This document shows, piece after piece, positions 40,652 through 48,418 of a stretch of DNA of 64,000 nt (its first letter is position 1; every line of letters begins with the position of its first letter). A model generated the notes under the pieces. That model was given only the letters and a program-made list of their open reading frames with translations. It had not been told where the DNA came from and did not search any database. A program made the translations under genes and the position numbers. The stretch is from DASPHG01 sp035629775 (lineage in GTDB: Bacteria; Actinomycetota; Thermoleophilia; Solirubrobacterales; Thermoleophilaceae): the NCBI GenBank assembly GCA_035629775.1, contig DASPHG010000045.1, positions 35,880 to 99,879 on the forward strand, in the 5' to 3' direction.

Positions 40652-41404
40652 TCAGCCCGTATACGCCTCGCTGTGCCCGCGGACAACCAGGTGATTCAGC
40701 GTGCTGAAAACGAGCGAGCTGAACCCGACGTCGTTGAACATCAGCGTGCACGGCGTCGCGACCTCGTTGGGGTCGGACGGGACCCCTTCGGCGCAGTTCG
40801 CGTAGTGGTGATGGGCGCCCATCAGGTGGCCGATCTCGTGCGCGAACACCTTCGCGGTGAGGTTGCCCATCAGCGTGACCCCGAGCAGGTTCCCGCCGTC
40901 CGGATCGAGCACCTCGCCCACGGCGAATGCCCGGTCGGGGAAGGCGACGCCGCCGATGCAGTCGGCGAGGCCGGCGACGGCGGCTTGACCGCCCGCCTGG
41001 ATGTCCTTGCTCGTGAGCGTGTAGACGACGTCGGTGCCCGCCGGGCGAGCGCCGCCCATCGCGGACTTGCTCTGCTGGATCAGGCCGTCGGCGTCATCGC
41101 CCGAGAACGAGACGGACTGGTAGGCGTCCACGACGAAGTCGATGCCGATCGAGTCATAGGCGCGCGCGGCCTGTGCGGTGTACTGCCCGGCCTGCGACGA
41201 GCTGACGCCGTCGAGCAGGACGCGCGCGACGAGCGAGCGCCGCTCGCTCGATGGCGGCGCCACCGCAGCAGGCACCACCTCGGTGCACTCGGGGATGTGA
41301 CCGATTTCTATTGGGGCCGCGTTTGCCGTTGGCGCGGTCACAAGCGCCATGCACGCAACGATCGTCCCCTGCCGGAGCCTTCCCATGCCTCGGCCTATAC
41401 CCAT
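40652..41404 (-). CDS. Secreted metzincin-type metalloprotease
   Basis: 250 residues; a signal peptide ends near PTANAAP. The extended zinc site H189-E-I-G-H193-L-M-G-A-H-H199 is HExxHxxGxxH, and the Met-turn candidate is M222 in PCTLMFNDVG. Cys residues at 40, 149, 204 and 219 could pair. The order matches reprolysin/snapalysin-like metzincins. It is probably a secreted endopeptidase without a visible propeptide switch. ATG 41386 is an alternative start that gives a more compact signal peptide. The substrate is unknown. Confidence 0.88.
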   Translation of the reverse strand: MGIGRGMGRLRQGTIVACMALVTAPTANAAPIEIGHIPECTEVVPAAVAPPSSERRSLVARVLLDGVSSSQAGQYTAQAARAYDSIGIDFVVDAYQSVSFSGDDADGLIQQSKSAMGGARPAGTDVVYTLTSKDIQAGGQAAVAGLADCIGGVAFPDRAFAVGEVLDPDGGNLLGVTLMGNLTAKVFAHEIGHLMGAHHHYANCAEGVPSDPNEVATPCTLMFNDVGFSSLVFSTLNHLVVRGHSEAYTG

Positions 41405-41413
41405 TGACTGAAC

Positions 41414-41434
41414 GCGCCAATCATTTACTGGCGC
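41414..41434. promoter_or_regulatory. Inverted repeat between metzincin gene and divergent secreted-protein gene
   Basis: GCGCCA - 9 AT-rich bases - TGGCGC, located 10 bases upstream of the minus-strand ATG 41404. It could be an operator for one or both genes; the AT-rich centre stands out in this GC-rich window. Confidence 0.4.
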
Positions 41435-41451
41435 ATAGGCTCGCGCCGCGT

Positions 41452-41457
41452 TAGGTT
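41452..41457 (+). promoter_or_regulatory. -10 box TAGGTT of the gene at 41464 (leaderless)
   Basis: TAGGTT lies six bases before ATG 41464; no ribosome site. Confidence 0.5.
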
Positions 41458-41463
41458 GGCGCC

Positions 41464-41937
41464 ATGAAACGACTCGCGCTCACGACCGCCTCCATCTCCG
41501 TTCTGCTTCTCGTCGCCTCGACGGCGACCGGCGCCGTGAACGCTCGCCTCCAGGGCGCGTTCCAGGTCACGGCGACCGTCACCAAGTCGGACTCGACTGA
41601 GCCGGGCACCCAGGTGGAGCGGACGTACAAGTTCAAGCCGCTCTGCGACCAGGGGGTCTGCGAGAAGGTCAGGATCAGCCGTGAGAGCTCGACCGGCGTC
41701 TTCGTCAAGACGGTCCTGAAGAAGACGAGCAAGGGGACCTACAAGGGCAAGGAAGTGCAGAAGAAGCCCGTATGCGCCGACGGCTCGAAGGCCGAATCGC
41801 GCACAGGTGACATCGTGGCGAAGATCGTCAAGCAGGACGGCGGCAAGGCGACGAAGGTCAAGGGTACGGTCAAGCTCGACACCAAGGGCTGCCCCGAGGG
41901 CACCTTCACCGACGCGAAGTACGTCGGTACGCGGTAG
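41464..41937 (+). CDS. Secreted protein of unknown function
   Basis: 157 residues with a signal peptide (about 24). The mature part is Lys/Thr-rich and beta-patterned: FQVTATVTKSDSTEPGTQVERTYKFKPLC, RTGDIVAKIVKQDGG. Four Cys residues (CDQGVC, VCADG, GCPEG) probably form two disulfides. No family recognised. It is expressed from its own leaderless-type promoter, divergent from the metzincin. Confidence 0.72.
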   Translation: MKRLALTTASISVLLLVASTATGAVNARLQGAFQVTATVTKSDSTEPGTQVERTYKFKPLCDQGVCEKVRISRESSTGVFVKTVLKKTSKGTYKGKEVQKKPVCADGSKAESRTGDIVAKIVKQDGGKATKVKGTVKLDTKGCPEGTFTDAKYVGTR

Positions 41938-41953
41938 CGCCAAGCCCAACCGC

Positions 41954-42826
41954 TTGAACTGGACCCAGCTGATAGCCGTTGCGTGCTGCGCGGCGCTTGC
42001 CGCGTGCGGCAGCTCGGACGAATCGGACGACCCGGTTCTCACGCCGGCGGAACAGGAGCTCTGGGCGTCCGCTCCGACCGATCGCTCGCGCGTCCCGGTG
42101 CTCCGCTATCGCCGCACCGACCCGGAGCAGTTCGCGCGGCAGATGACCCTCCTCGACCACGCGGGCTACGAGGCGATCACGCTCGCCGAGTTCGCGCGCT
42201 TCACCAGGGGTCAGGAGGTCCGCCTCCCAGCACACCCGCTGCTGCTGACGTTCGACGGCGCGCGGACCGACACCCGGGAGGCGGCTGACGGGGTTCTGGA
42301 GGACCTCGGCTGGCACGCAACTCTCTTCGTCGACGTGGGTGCGGTGGAGGAGAAGCGCGCCGGATTCCTGAGCTACGACGAGCTCAGCCAGATGCAGGAG
42401 AGCGGCCGCTGGGACGTCCAACTCCAGTCAGGGACCGGCAACTACGAGATTCGGTACGGCGACGGTTCGGACGAGGAGGGGTCGTTCTACGCCTACCGCG
42501 GAGCCGAGGAGGTCCTGGGGGGCTGGCGGGAGCGGGTCTTCTCGGACATCACCTACGGGGAGGACCAGCTCACCTTTCATGTGGAGGGGTATCGCCCGCT
42601 CGCCGTGGCTCCTCCGGACGGCAACTACGGGCAGGTCGGCACCAACGACCGGCGCATCGCGCGCGAGTTGCTGTCGCGGCTGTTGTTCACCTCCGAGGTC
42701 GTCTTCACGCAGGACCGGAGCGGCTTCGCGTCTCCGGCGCGGGGCAAGGTGGTCCAGGGCCGGCTCGAGGTCCACCCGGGCACATCCAGCGAGAAGTTGC
42801 ACGCTCTGCTCTCGGCCGATCGTTAG
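41954..42826 (+). CDS. Lipoprotein with degenerate polysaccharide-deacetylase (NodB-like) domain
   Basis: 290 residues from TTG 41954. The lipobox AALAAC puts the acylated Cys at residue 17. The NodB opening is LLLTFDGARTDT, where active enzymes have Thr-Phe-Asp-Asp-Gly. The helix WHATLFVDVGAV is retained. The segment that should carry the two zinc His residues reads VQLQSGTGNYEIR, with no His. The Asp and both His metal ligands are therefore mostly lost, and deacetylase activity is doubtful; a binding role is more likely. The start is tentative: no ATG or GTG and no clear ribosome site. Confidence 0.7.
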   Translation: MNWTQLIAVACCAALAACGSSDESDDPVLTPAEQELWASAPTDRSRVPVLRYRRTDPEQFARQMTLLDHAGYEAITLAEFARFTRGQEVRLPAHPLLLTFDGARTDTREAADGVLEDLGWHATLFVDVGAVEEKRAGFLSYDELSQMQESGRWDVQLQSGTGNYEIRYGDGSDEEGSFYAYRGAEEVLGGWRERVFSDITYGEDQLTFHVEGYRPLAVAPPDGNYGQVGTNDRRIARELLSRLLFTSEVVFTQDRSGFASPARGKVVQGRLEVHPGTSSEKLHALLSADR

Positions 42827-42855
42827 ATGCGCTGGCGCATGGGCGCTCGCGTGCG

Positions 42856-42861
42856 TAGGGT
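42856..42861 (+). promoter_or_regulatory. -10 box TAGGGT of the gene at 42869 (leaderless)
   Basis: TAGGGT lies seven bases before ATG 42869; no ribosome site. Confidence 0.5.
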
Positions 42862-42868
42862 TGGCTTG

Positions 42869-43621
42869 ATGAGGCGAAACGTTCGGCCCAAGCACCAGAC
42901 GGTTGTCGCGTACGTCGCGCTCTTCGTCGCCCTCGGCGGGACCAGCATGGCCGCGAAGGACTTGATCGACGGGTCCGACCTGAAGAAGCGAAGCGTCCCC
43001 GGGAAGAAGATCGAGAAGAACTCGTTGACCGGCAAGGAGGTCAACGAGTCCAAGATCGGGACCGTCCCGAGCGCGACAGCGGCGACCACTGCTTCCACGG
43101 CGACTTCCGCGGCTACGGCGACTTCAGCCACCACCGCCGCGAACGCACTCGCGCTTCAGGGCCAGACCGCCGGCGACTTCCTCGTGACGCGCGCGGTCGA
43201 CTTCAAGGACCAGACGCCAGACGACGGCGCCTCGAACTACGAGACCGTCCTCGACTTCGGCGGTCTCGTCCTGAAGGCCCGGTGCATCGACGCACAGACG
43301 CCCGGCGGCGGCATCTTCCCGAGGACGGACGTGCGTGCTTCAGCCACGGGCGGCTCCGCCTCGCTTTATCGCTGGCGCAGCACGGGCTCGCCGGCCATCA
43401 GCATCACGGACACCCTCGGCTCGAGCAGCAACGAGGAGCTCTTCGCCGGGGGGCTCAACTTCGGCGTCGGTGTCTTGAGCTTCGACGCCACTGGATTTGG
43501 CTCCCTCACGTCCGGCGCGGGCGGAGAGGGGGGAGCGAAGGTCTCGATGACCTTCCACTCGTTCGCAACGCCTACTTTCCCCATCTGCACCTTCTCGGGG
43601 CTGGCGGTCAAGTCGCCTTGA
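42869..43621 (+). CDS. Exported protein with LFVALGG-type N-terminus (paralogue of 20344)
   Basis: 250 residues. The start VVAYVALFVALGGTSMAA and the following KKIEKNSLTGKEVNESKIG parallel the 20344 product (MATMALFIALGGGSYAA; VKKDSLTGKDIKN). The shaft is short and made of Ala/Thr/Ser runs (ATAATTASTATSAATATSAT). The C-terminal 140 residues form a different beta-rich head with two Cys. An in-frame ATG 42 bases upstream is unlikely, because the -10 box lies between. The function is unknown. Confidence 0.77.
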   Translation: MRRNVRPKHQTVVAYVALFVALGGTSMAAKDLIDGSDLKKRSVPGKKIEKNSLTGKEVNESKIGTVPSATAATTASTATSAATATSATTAANALALQGQTAGDFLVTRAVDFKDQTPDDGASNYETVLDFGGLVLKARCIDAQTPGGGIFPRTDVRASATGGSASLYRWRSTGSPAISITDTLGSSSNEELFAGGLNFGVGVLSFDATGFGSLTSGAGGEGGAKVSMTFHSFATPTFPICTFSGLAVKSP

Positions 43622-43636
43622 TCGGGGCGCTGACGA

Positions 43637-43708
43637 TGGGCGCGGCTGGTTTCGAACCAGCGACCTCTCGCGTGTGAAGCGAGCGCTCTCCCACTGAGCT
43701 ACGCGCCC
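43637..43708 (-). tRNA. tRNA-Val(CAC)
   Basis: 72 nt on the minus strand. The acceptor stem GGGCGCG pairs with CGCGCCC, discriminator A. The D arm has TAGCTCAGTGGGAGAGC, the anticodon stem TCGC/GCGA encloses TTCACAC with anticodon CAC, and the T arm is CTGGTTCGAAACCAG. CCA is not encoded. It reads GUG codons. Confidence 0.96.
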
Positions 43709-43722
43709 GGGAGACGCCGGCG

Positions 43723-43728
43723 AGTCTA
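43723..43728 (-). promoter_or_regulatory. -10 box TAGACT upstream of tRNA-Val
   Basis: On the minus strand TAGACT ends 14 bases before the mature tRNA 5' end. Confidence 0.45.
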
Positions 43729-43751
43729 GTGCCGGGTCGCCCGCGCGCCGC

Positions 43752-43757
43752 TAGGCT
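43752..43757 (+). promoter_or_regulatory. -10 box TAGGCT of the SRP RNA gene
   Basis: TAGGCT is followed by seven bases and then the first base of the closing helix of the SRP RNA at 43765. This gives an internal measure of the -10 to transcription-start distance in this genome. Confidence 0.6.
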
Positions 43758-43764
43758 CTCGGGC

Positions 43765-44036
43765 GGACCGTGCTAGGCGGGGAGGTAGCGGTGCCCTGCA
43801 CCCGCAATCCGCTCTAGCGGGGCTGAATTCCCCTCCGAGGGGCGTCGGCTTCGGGGCCAGTGCGCCGGGCGAAGGCGTCGATGGCCAGGTCCCGCGCGGT
43901 GGGCGATCGTGAACCAGGTCAGATCCGGGAGGAAGCAGCCTTAAGCGAAACCGCTCATGCGCCGCGGGTCAGCCTGGCCGGAGCCGAGCCCGATGGCACG
44001 CCCGGGGCCACCGTCTCGACGAGGGGTGCACGGTCC
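43765..44036 (+). ncRNA. ffs: Signal recognition particle RNA, large bacterial type (with Alu domain)
   Basis: The 272-nt ends are set by a perfect 9-bp closing helix: GGACCGTGC at 43765-43773 and GCACGGTCC at 44028-44036. The 5' part has the Alu-domain sequence of large bacterial SRP RNAs (TAGCGGTGCCCTGCACCCGC, AATCCGCTCTAGCGGGG). The S-domain helix 8 loop AGGTCAGATCCGGGAGGAAG, then CAGCCTTAAGC, is the Ffh-binding core. It directs co-translational membrane targeting with Ffh and FtsY. It lies upstream of dnaX-ybaB-recR, a common position for ffs. Confidence 0.93.
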
Positions 44037-44048
44037 GCTCTCTCCTCC

Positions 44049-44825
44049 ATGCGCATCGCGATCGCCACCTGCGACTGGCTCCCCGGCCTCGATTCCGACG
44101 ACGCGCCGCTGCTCGCCGCGCTCGACGGCGAGGCGGAGCCCGTGGTGTGGAGCGACCCGGCCGTCGACTGGTCCGCCTACGACGCCGTCCTGATCCGCTC
44201 GGTCTGGGACTACTTCCACCGCCACGAGGAGTTCGTCGCCTGGGTCGATCGCGTGCCGGTCCCGATGTGGAACCCGGCCGGCACGATCAGGTGGAACAGC
44301 GAGAAGAGCTACCTGCGCGAGCTCGAGGCGAAGGGCATCGAGACGATCCCGACCGCTTGGGAGGGCGAGGTCCCGTGGGACGACGCGATCGTCAAGCCGA
44401 CGATCGCCGGCGGGTCACTCGGCCTCCGGCGGGCGACGAAGGGCGAGCCGATCGAGCCCGGCTTCATGGCACAGCCCTTCCTCCCGGACATAGTGAGCGC
44501 GGGCGAGCTCTCGCTCGTCTGCTTCGACGGGGAGTTCAGCCACGCCATCCGGAAGGTGCCGGCCGAGGGCGACATCCGGGTCCAGCCCGAGCACGGGGGC
44601 CGCATCAGCGCGGCGGAGCCGACCGGCGACGAGCTCGCGATCGCCGAGCGCGTCCTCGCCGCCGCCGGCCGCGACCTGCTCTACGCCCGGGTGGACCTGG
44701 TGGGCGAGGGCATGCTGATCGAGCTCGAGGCGATCGAGCCGCGGTTCTTCTTCGAATACGCGCCCCCAGACGCGCCGGCGCGCCTGGCTAGCGCGCTGCG
44801 CGCCCGCGTCGCGAGCTCGCCTTAG
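44049..44825 (+). CDS. ATP-grasp-type protein (glutathione-synthetase-like)
   Basis: 258 residues from ATG 44049, 12 bases after the end of the SRP RNA; in-frame starts further upstream lie inside that RNA and are rejected. The N-terminal part has MRIAIATCDWLPGLDSDDAPLL and YDAVLIRSVWDYFHR. The grasp domain has IVKPTIAGGSLGLRRA, FMAQPFLPDIVSAGELSLVCFDGEFSHAIRKV and ARVDLVGEGMLIELEAIEPRFFF. Such enzymes ligate a carboxylate to an amine using ATP; the substrates are not known. The 3' end overlaps the convergent S15 hydrolase gene. Confidence 0.85.
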   Translation: MRIAIATCDWLPGLDSDDAPLLAALDGEAEPVVWSDPAVDWSAYDAVLIRSVWDYFHRHEEFVAWVDRVPVPMWNPAGTIRWNSEKSYLRELEAKGIETIPTAWEGEVPWDDAIVKPTIAGGSLGLRRATKGEPIEPGFMAQPFLPDIVSAGELSLVCFDGEFSHAIRKVPAEGDIRVQPEHGGRISAAEPTGDELAIAERVLAAAGRDLLYARVDLVGEGMLIELEAIEPRFFFEYAPPDAPARLASALRARVASSP

Positions 44826-46320
44826 CCCGCGGCTGCACCACGGGCAGGTCCACCGTGACCTCCTCGATGTTGAACACGCCGGCGCCGCGCTGCACCAGGT
44901 AGTTCGACGAGTTCGAGTTGATCTCGAGCACGAGCTGGTCCGACTCCGCAACGTCGTAGGAGACGCCCTCGATCGGGAACGAGAGCTCCTGCGTCTCGGT
45001 GTCGGTGGTGAACAGCTTGGGGATCGTCTGGTTGCCAAGGACCGCACCGGTGCCCTTGTCCACGAGCTGGAAGTAGAGGGGCGCGCTCAGCGGCCGGTCG
45101 GTGGTGCCCGAGCCGACGACGGTCACGCGCATGTTCACCACCGGCTGCCCGATCAGGTGGCCGGTGAAGGACGGCAGCGGCACCTCGAGGCTGGTCTGCC
45201 CCTCGGTGGCCGACAGGCCGATCACGCCGCCCGCCGTGGGCTCACCCGGCGTCGCGACCACGCCGCTCGCCGGTTCGGAGGTGACGGTCTGCGCGCTGCG
45301 CACCGGGTAGCTCCGCGCCGTGTTCCAGTCGCCCTGTTGGTCGAGATACTCGAACTTCGGGCCCGTGCGCACGGAGCGCCTGCGCTTCACCCAGCGGTCG
45401 AACCACCGCACGATCAGGTCGTCCACGTACCCGTCGGCCCCGCCTGAGAACGGGTCGCACACTCCGTGGCCGCCGCAGTACCAGGCCATCTTGAGCGGGG
45501 CGTTCCCCTCCGCCTTCAACGTGGCGAAGTTGGCCGCCGCCTGGCTGGGCGGGAAGAGGGTGTCGGTCGTCGCCTGGATGATGAACGTGGGCGCCTCGAT
45601 CCGGTCAAGCAGGTTCCAGGGCCCGCGCGACTCGAAGAACTCGCGCGTCGCGTGCGACCAGGCGCCGTTCGCCGCGCTCTCCGCGAACGCACGGTGGATG
45701 CCGAACTCGTACCCGTCGGCCGCGGAGTAGGCGGCCGCGGTCCCCGCCCCGTACAGGAGCAGCGACCACTGGAGCTTGATGATGCCCTCGGGCGCGAGCG
45801 TGTCGTAGAGGTTGTTCCACGCGATCTCGGGGACGATCGCGTCGACCCTGTCGTCGATCGCGGCCGTCACGAACTGGATGCCGCCCGCGTACGAGCCGCC
45901 GCTCATGCCGATCCTGGGGTCCCCGCGCCGCTTGGCGACCCGCGGGTCCGCCTCGAGGAGGTCGATCAGCGCCTGGACGTCGCGCCCCTCGATGTCGGGA
46001 TGGTCGATCGCGACCTTGCCCCCGGACGCGCCGAAGCCGCGCTGGTCCCAGGTCATCACGCCGTAGCCCGCCTTGATGAAGAGGTTCTCGTCGTCGATGC
46101 CCGTGCTGCCGGTGCCGCCCCAGCCGTGGGTCTGCATGACGATCGGCACGCGGTTCTCGGGCGAGGTGCCGTCCGGGAGGAACAGGTGGTACCGGATTTC
46201 GGTCCCGTCGAAGGACGTCGCGGTCTGGTCGGTCTCGGCGATGACGGCCGATGCCTGCGCGGGCGCGACGAGCGCCAGTGCGGCCGCAGCGGCGACCGCG
46301 AGTCTTACTCCGGTATTCAA
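44788..46320 (-). CDS. Secreted X-Pro dipeptidyl-peptidase/CocE-type alpha/beta hydrolase
   Basis: 510 residues from TTG 46320 (AGGGGG four bases upstream). A signal peptide of about 24 residues leads to an alpha/beta-hydrolase core. HGWGGTGS forms the oxyanion region, MTWDQRGFGASGG follows, and the nucleophile is S143 in SGGSYAGG. Asp lies in TTDTLFPP and His in CGGHGVC. A C-terminal jelly-roll domain follows (ATEGQTSLEVPLPSF... GAGVFNIEEVTVDLPVV), the S15/CocE order. It is probably an exported esterase or peptidase. The C-terminus ends in a basic Arg/Ser tail. Confidence 0.88.
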   Translation of the reverse strand: MNTGVRLAVAAAAALALVAPAQASAVIAETDQTATSFDGTEIRYHLFLPDGTSPENRVPIVMQTHGWGGTGSTGIDDENLFIKAGYGVMTWDQRGFGASGGKVAIDHPDIEGRDVQALIDLLEADPRVAKRRGDPRIGMSGGSYAGGIQFVTAAIDDRVDAIVPEIAWNNLYDTLAPEGIIKLQWSLLLYGAGTAAAYSAADGYEFGIHRAFAESAANGAWSHATREFFESRGPWNLLDRIEAPTFIIQATTDTLFPPSQAAANFATLKAEGNAPLKMAWYCGGHGVCDPFSGGADGYVDDLIVRWFDRWVKRRRSVRTGPKFEYLDQQGDWNTARSYPVRSAQTVTSEPASGVVATPGEPTAGGVIGLSATEGQTSLEVPLPSFTGHLIGQPVVNMRVTVVGSGTTDRPLSAPLYFQLVDKGTGAVLGNQTIPKLFTTDTETQELSFPIEGVSYDVAESDQLVLEINSNSSNYLVQRGAGVFNIEEVTVDLPVVQPRAKASSRRGRAAR

Positions 46321-46387
46321 AGTTCCCCCTGCTCGCTGGTTTCCCGGTACGGGAAAGTACCGCGTTCATCCTCGCCGGGCGCCGGTC

Positions 46388-46393
46388 TAGGAT
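46388..46393 (+). promoter_or_regulatory. -10 box TAGGAT of dnaX (leaderless)
   Basis: TAGGAT is followed by seven bases and then GTG 46401. The last two bases of the box form part of the in-frame ATG 46392, which would therefore not be transcribed. Confidence 0.5.
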
Positions 46394-46400
46394 GGCCGAC

Positions 46401-48077
46401 GTGCTCTCGCTCTACCGCCGCCACCGCCCTCGGACCTTCGACGAGGTGGTCGGCCAGGAGCACATCGTCCGCACGCTCCGCAACGCGATCGGGCTCGAGA
46501 AGGTCCATCACGCCTACCTGTTCGTGGGCTCGCGCGGGACCGGCAAGACCAGCATGGCGAAGCTGCTGGCCTGCGCCCTCAACGTGAAGGGCGGCCCCAG
46601 CGCGGAATTCTCACCCGAGGATTCGGCCTGCGTGGCGATCCGCCAGGGCACGTCGCTCGACGTCGTCGAGATGGACGCCGCGTCGAACAACTCCGTCGAC
46701 GACATCCGCGAGCTGCGCGAGAACGTCGCGCTGGCGCCCATGGGCGGGGGTCGGCGCGTCTACATCCTCGACGAGGCGCACATGCTGTCGAACGCAGCCT
46801 GGAACGCCTTCCTCAAGACGCTGGAGGAGCCGCCCGCGCACGTCGTCTTCGTGCTCGCCACGACCGAGGCGCACAAGGTGCCGGCCACGATCGTCGATCG
46901 CTGTCACCGCTTCGACTTCCACCGGCCCACGCTCGAGCAGATCGCCGGCGTCCTGCGCCGCGTCGCCGAGCAGGAGGGAATCGAGGCGCCCGACGCGGCG
47001 ATCGGGCTGATCGCCCGCCACGCCACCGGCAGCTTCCGCGACGCGCTCGGCACGCTCGAACAGCTGGTCACCTACGGCGGGCCGCAGATCAAGCTCGACG
47101 ACGTGCTCGAGATCATGGGCGCGGCCGACGCGGAGCTCGTGCTCGACACGGCCGAGGCGCTGATCGACCACGACCCCAAGGCGGTCCTCCTGGCCGTCGA
47201 GCGGCTCTCCGGAACGGGTCGCGACATCGCCTACTTCATGCAGGACCTCTCGGAGCACCTGCGGCACCTGTTCGTCGTGCAGACGCTCGGCGAGGTGCCG
47301 GCCACGTTCGCGGTCACGGCGGAGCACACCGACCGCCTGAACGCGCAGGCCGAACGGCTGCCGCAGGCCGAGGTGCTGCGCGCGATCGACCTGCTCGCGC
47401 GCGCCCGCACGGCGGTGAAGGACGGCTCCGAGCCGCGGATCCAGCTCGAGCTGGCGCTGCTCAAGGCGGTTCAGCCGCAGGCTGACCTCTCGATCCAGGC
47501 ACTCCTCTTCCGCATCGAGCAGCTCGAGCGGCGCCTCGATGGCGGCGCGCAACAAACGGGGACTGACCCCGTTCGTTCCACCCCGGCGCCCCAGCCGCCG
47601 GCCGCACCGCCCGAGCGTTCCGAGCCGCCGCCACCCCCGCGCGCCGCGGCAGGTGGAGCCGCGCCCCAGGCCGTCGCGGCGCCGGCCCCGGCTCCCGAGG
47701 AGCCCGAGGGCGCGCTCGACGTCGAGCTGGTGCGCGGCCTCTGGCCCGCCGTGCTCGACGCCGTCCGGCTCGAGAACGCGATGGTCGCCGCCCTGCTCGG
47801 CGAGGCGCGGCCGTCCGCGCTCGAGGCGGGCGAGCTCGTCGTCAGCTTCCCCGAGGGGGCCGAGTTCTCGCGCAAGAAGGCCGACTCGAACCGCGCGCTG
47901 CTCCAGACCGCGCTGCGAGGGCTCACAGGCCGTGCGCTCGGCGTGAAGTTCGACCTCGGCGCGCCGCCGGCGGGCGAGGGCGAGCAGCCCCCGGCGCTCA
48001 GCGAGGAGGAGCTCCTCGAGCGGCTCAAGGCAGAGTTCAAGGCCGAAGAGGTCTTCGACGACGAGGAAGGGTCCTGA
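46401..48077 (+). CDS. dnaX: DNA polymerase III subunit gamma/tau
   Basis: 558 residues from GTG 46401, giving LSLYRRHRPRTFDEVVGQEH, the normal family start; ATG 46392 adds three residues. AAA+ clamp-loader motifs: Walker A GSRGTGKTS, Walker B VYILDEAHMLS, SRC-like VDRCHRFDF and sensor 2 TGSFRDALGTLEQL. The Cys4 zinc module normally between Walker A and Walker B is reduced: where four Cys are expected only the last (DSACVAIRQ) remains. Domain III ends near residue 370. A Pro/Ala linker and a tau-like C-terminal domain follow. Downstream ybaB starts two bases after the stop. Confidence 0.95.
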   Translation: MLSLYRRHRPRTFDEVVGQEHIVRTLRNAIGLEKVHHAYLFVGSRGTGKTSMAKLLACALNVKGGPSAEFSPEDSACVAIRQGTSLDVVEMDAASNNSVDDIRELRENVALAPMGGGRRVYILDEAHMLSNAAWNAFLKTLEEPPAHVVFVLATTEAHKVPATIVDRCHRFDFHRPTLEQIAGVLRRVAEQEGIEAPDAAIGLIARHATGSFRDALGTLEQLVTYGGPQIKLDDVLEIMGAADAELVLDTAEALIDHDPKAVLLAVERLSGTGRDIAYFMQDLSEHLRHLFVVQTLGEVPATFAVTAEHTDRLNAQAERLPQAEVLRAIDLLARARTAVKDGSEPRIQLELALLKAVQPQADLSIQALLFRIEQLERRLDGGAQQTGTDPVRSTPAPQPPAAPPERSEPPPPPRAAAGGAAPQAVAAPAPAPEEPEGALDVELVRGLWPAVLDAVRLENAMVAALLGEARPSALEAGELVVSFPEGAEFSRKKADSNRALLQTALRGLTGRALGVKFDLGAPPAGEGEQPPALSEEELLERLKAEFKAEEVFDDEEGS

Positions 48078-48079
48078 GG

Positions 48080-48418
48080 ATGCCGCAGCCGCCGAACATG
48101 AACCAGATGCTCAAGCAGGTCCAGCAGATGCAGGCCGAGATGGCGAAGGCGCAGGAGGAGTTGAAGAACGAGACGGTCGAGGCGACCGCGGGTGGCGGGA
48201 CGGTGAAGGTCGTGATGACCGGCGAGCTCCAGGTGGCCGAGGTGACGATCGATCCCGAGGCCGTCGATCCCGAGGACGTCGAGCTGCTCCAGGACCTGGT
48301 TCTCGCCGCGTTCAACGAGGCGCTCCGCTCGGCGCAGGAGCTCCAGCAGAGCAAGCTCGGCGCGGCCACGGGCGGCCTGGGCGACATCGCCGGCGGGCTC
48401 GGGCTGCCTGGGCTCTGA
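48080..48418 (+). CDS. ybaB: YbaB/EbfC family nucleoid-associated protein
   Basis: 112 residues. MNQMLKQVQQMQAEMAKAQEELKN is the first helix, then ATAGGGTVKVVMTGELQVAEVTIDPEAV, the family's beta hairpin. It binds DNA as a tweezer-like dimer and is nearly always found between dnaX and recR, as here. The ATG lies two bases after the dnaX stop (TGAGGATG), so translation is coupled. Confidence 0.95.
   Translation: MPQPPNMNQMLKQVQQMQAEMAKAQEELKNETVEATAGGGTVKVVMTGELQVAEVTIDPEAVDPEDVELLQDLVLAAFNEALRSAQELQQSKLGAATGGLGDIAGGLGLPGL

Noticed and set aside
43860..44048. N-terminal extension of the ATP-grasp protein
   Set aside because: The extension lies inside the SRP RNA; ATG 44049 gives the normal protein.
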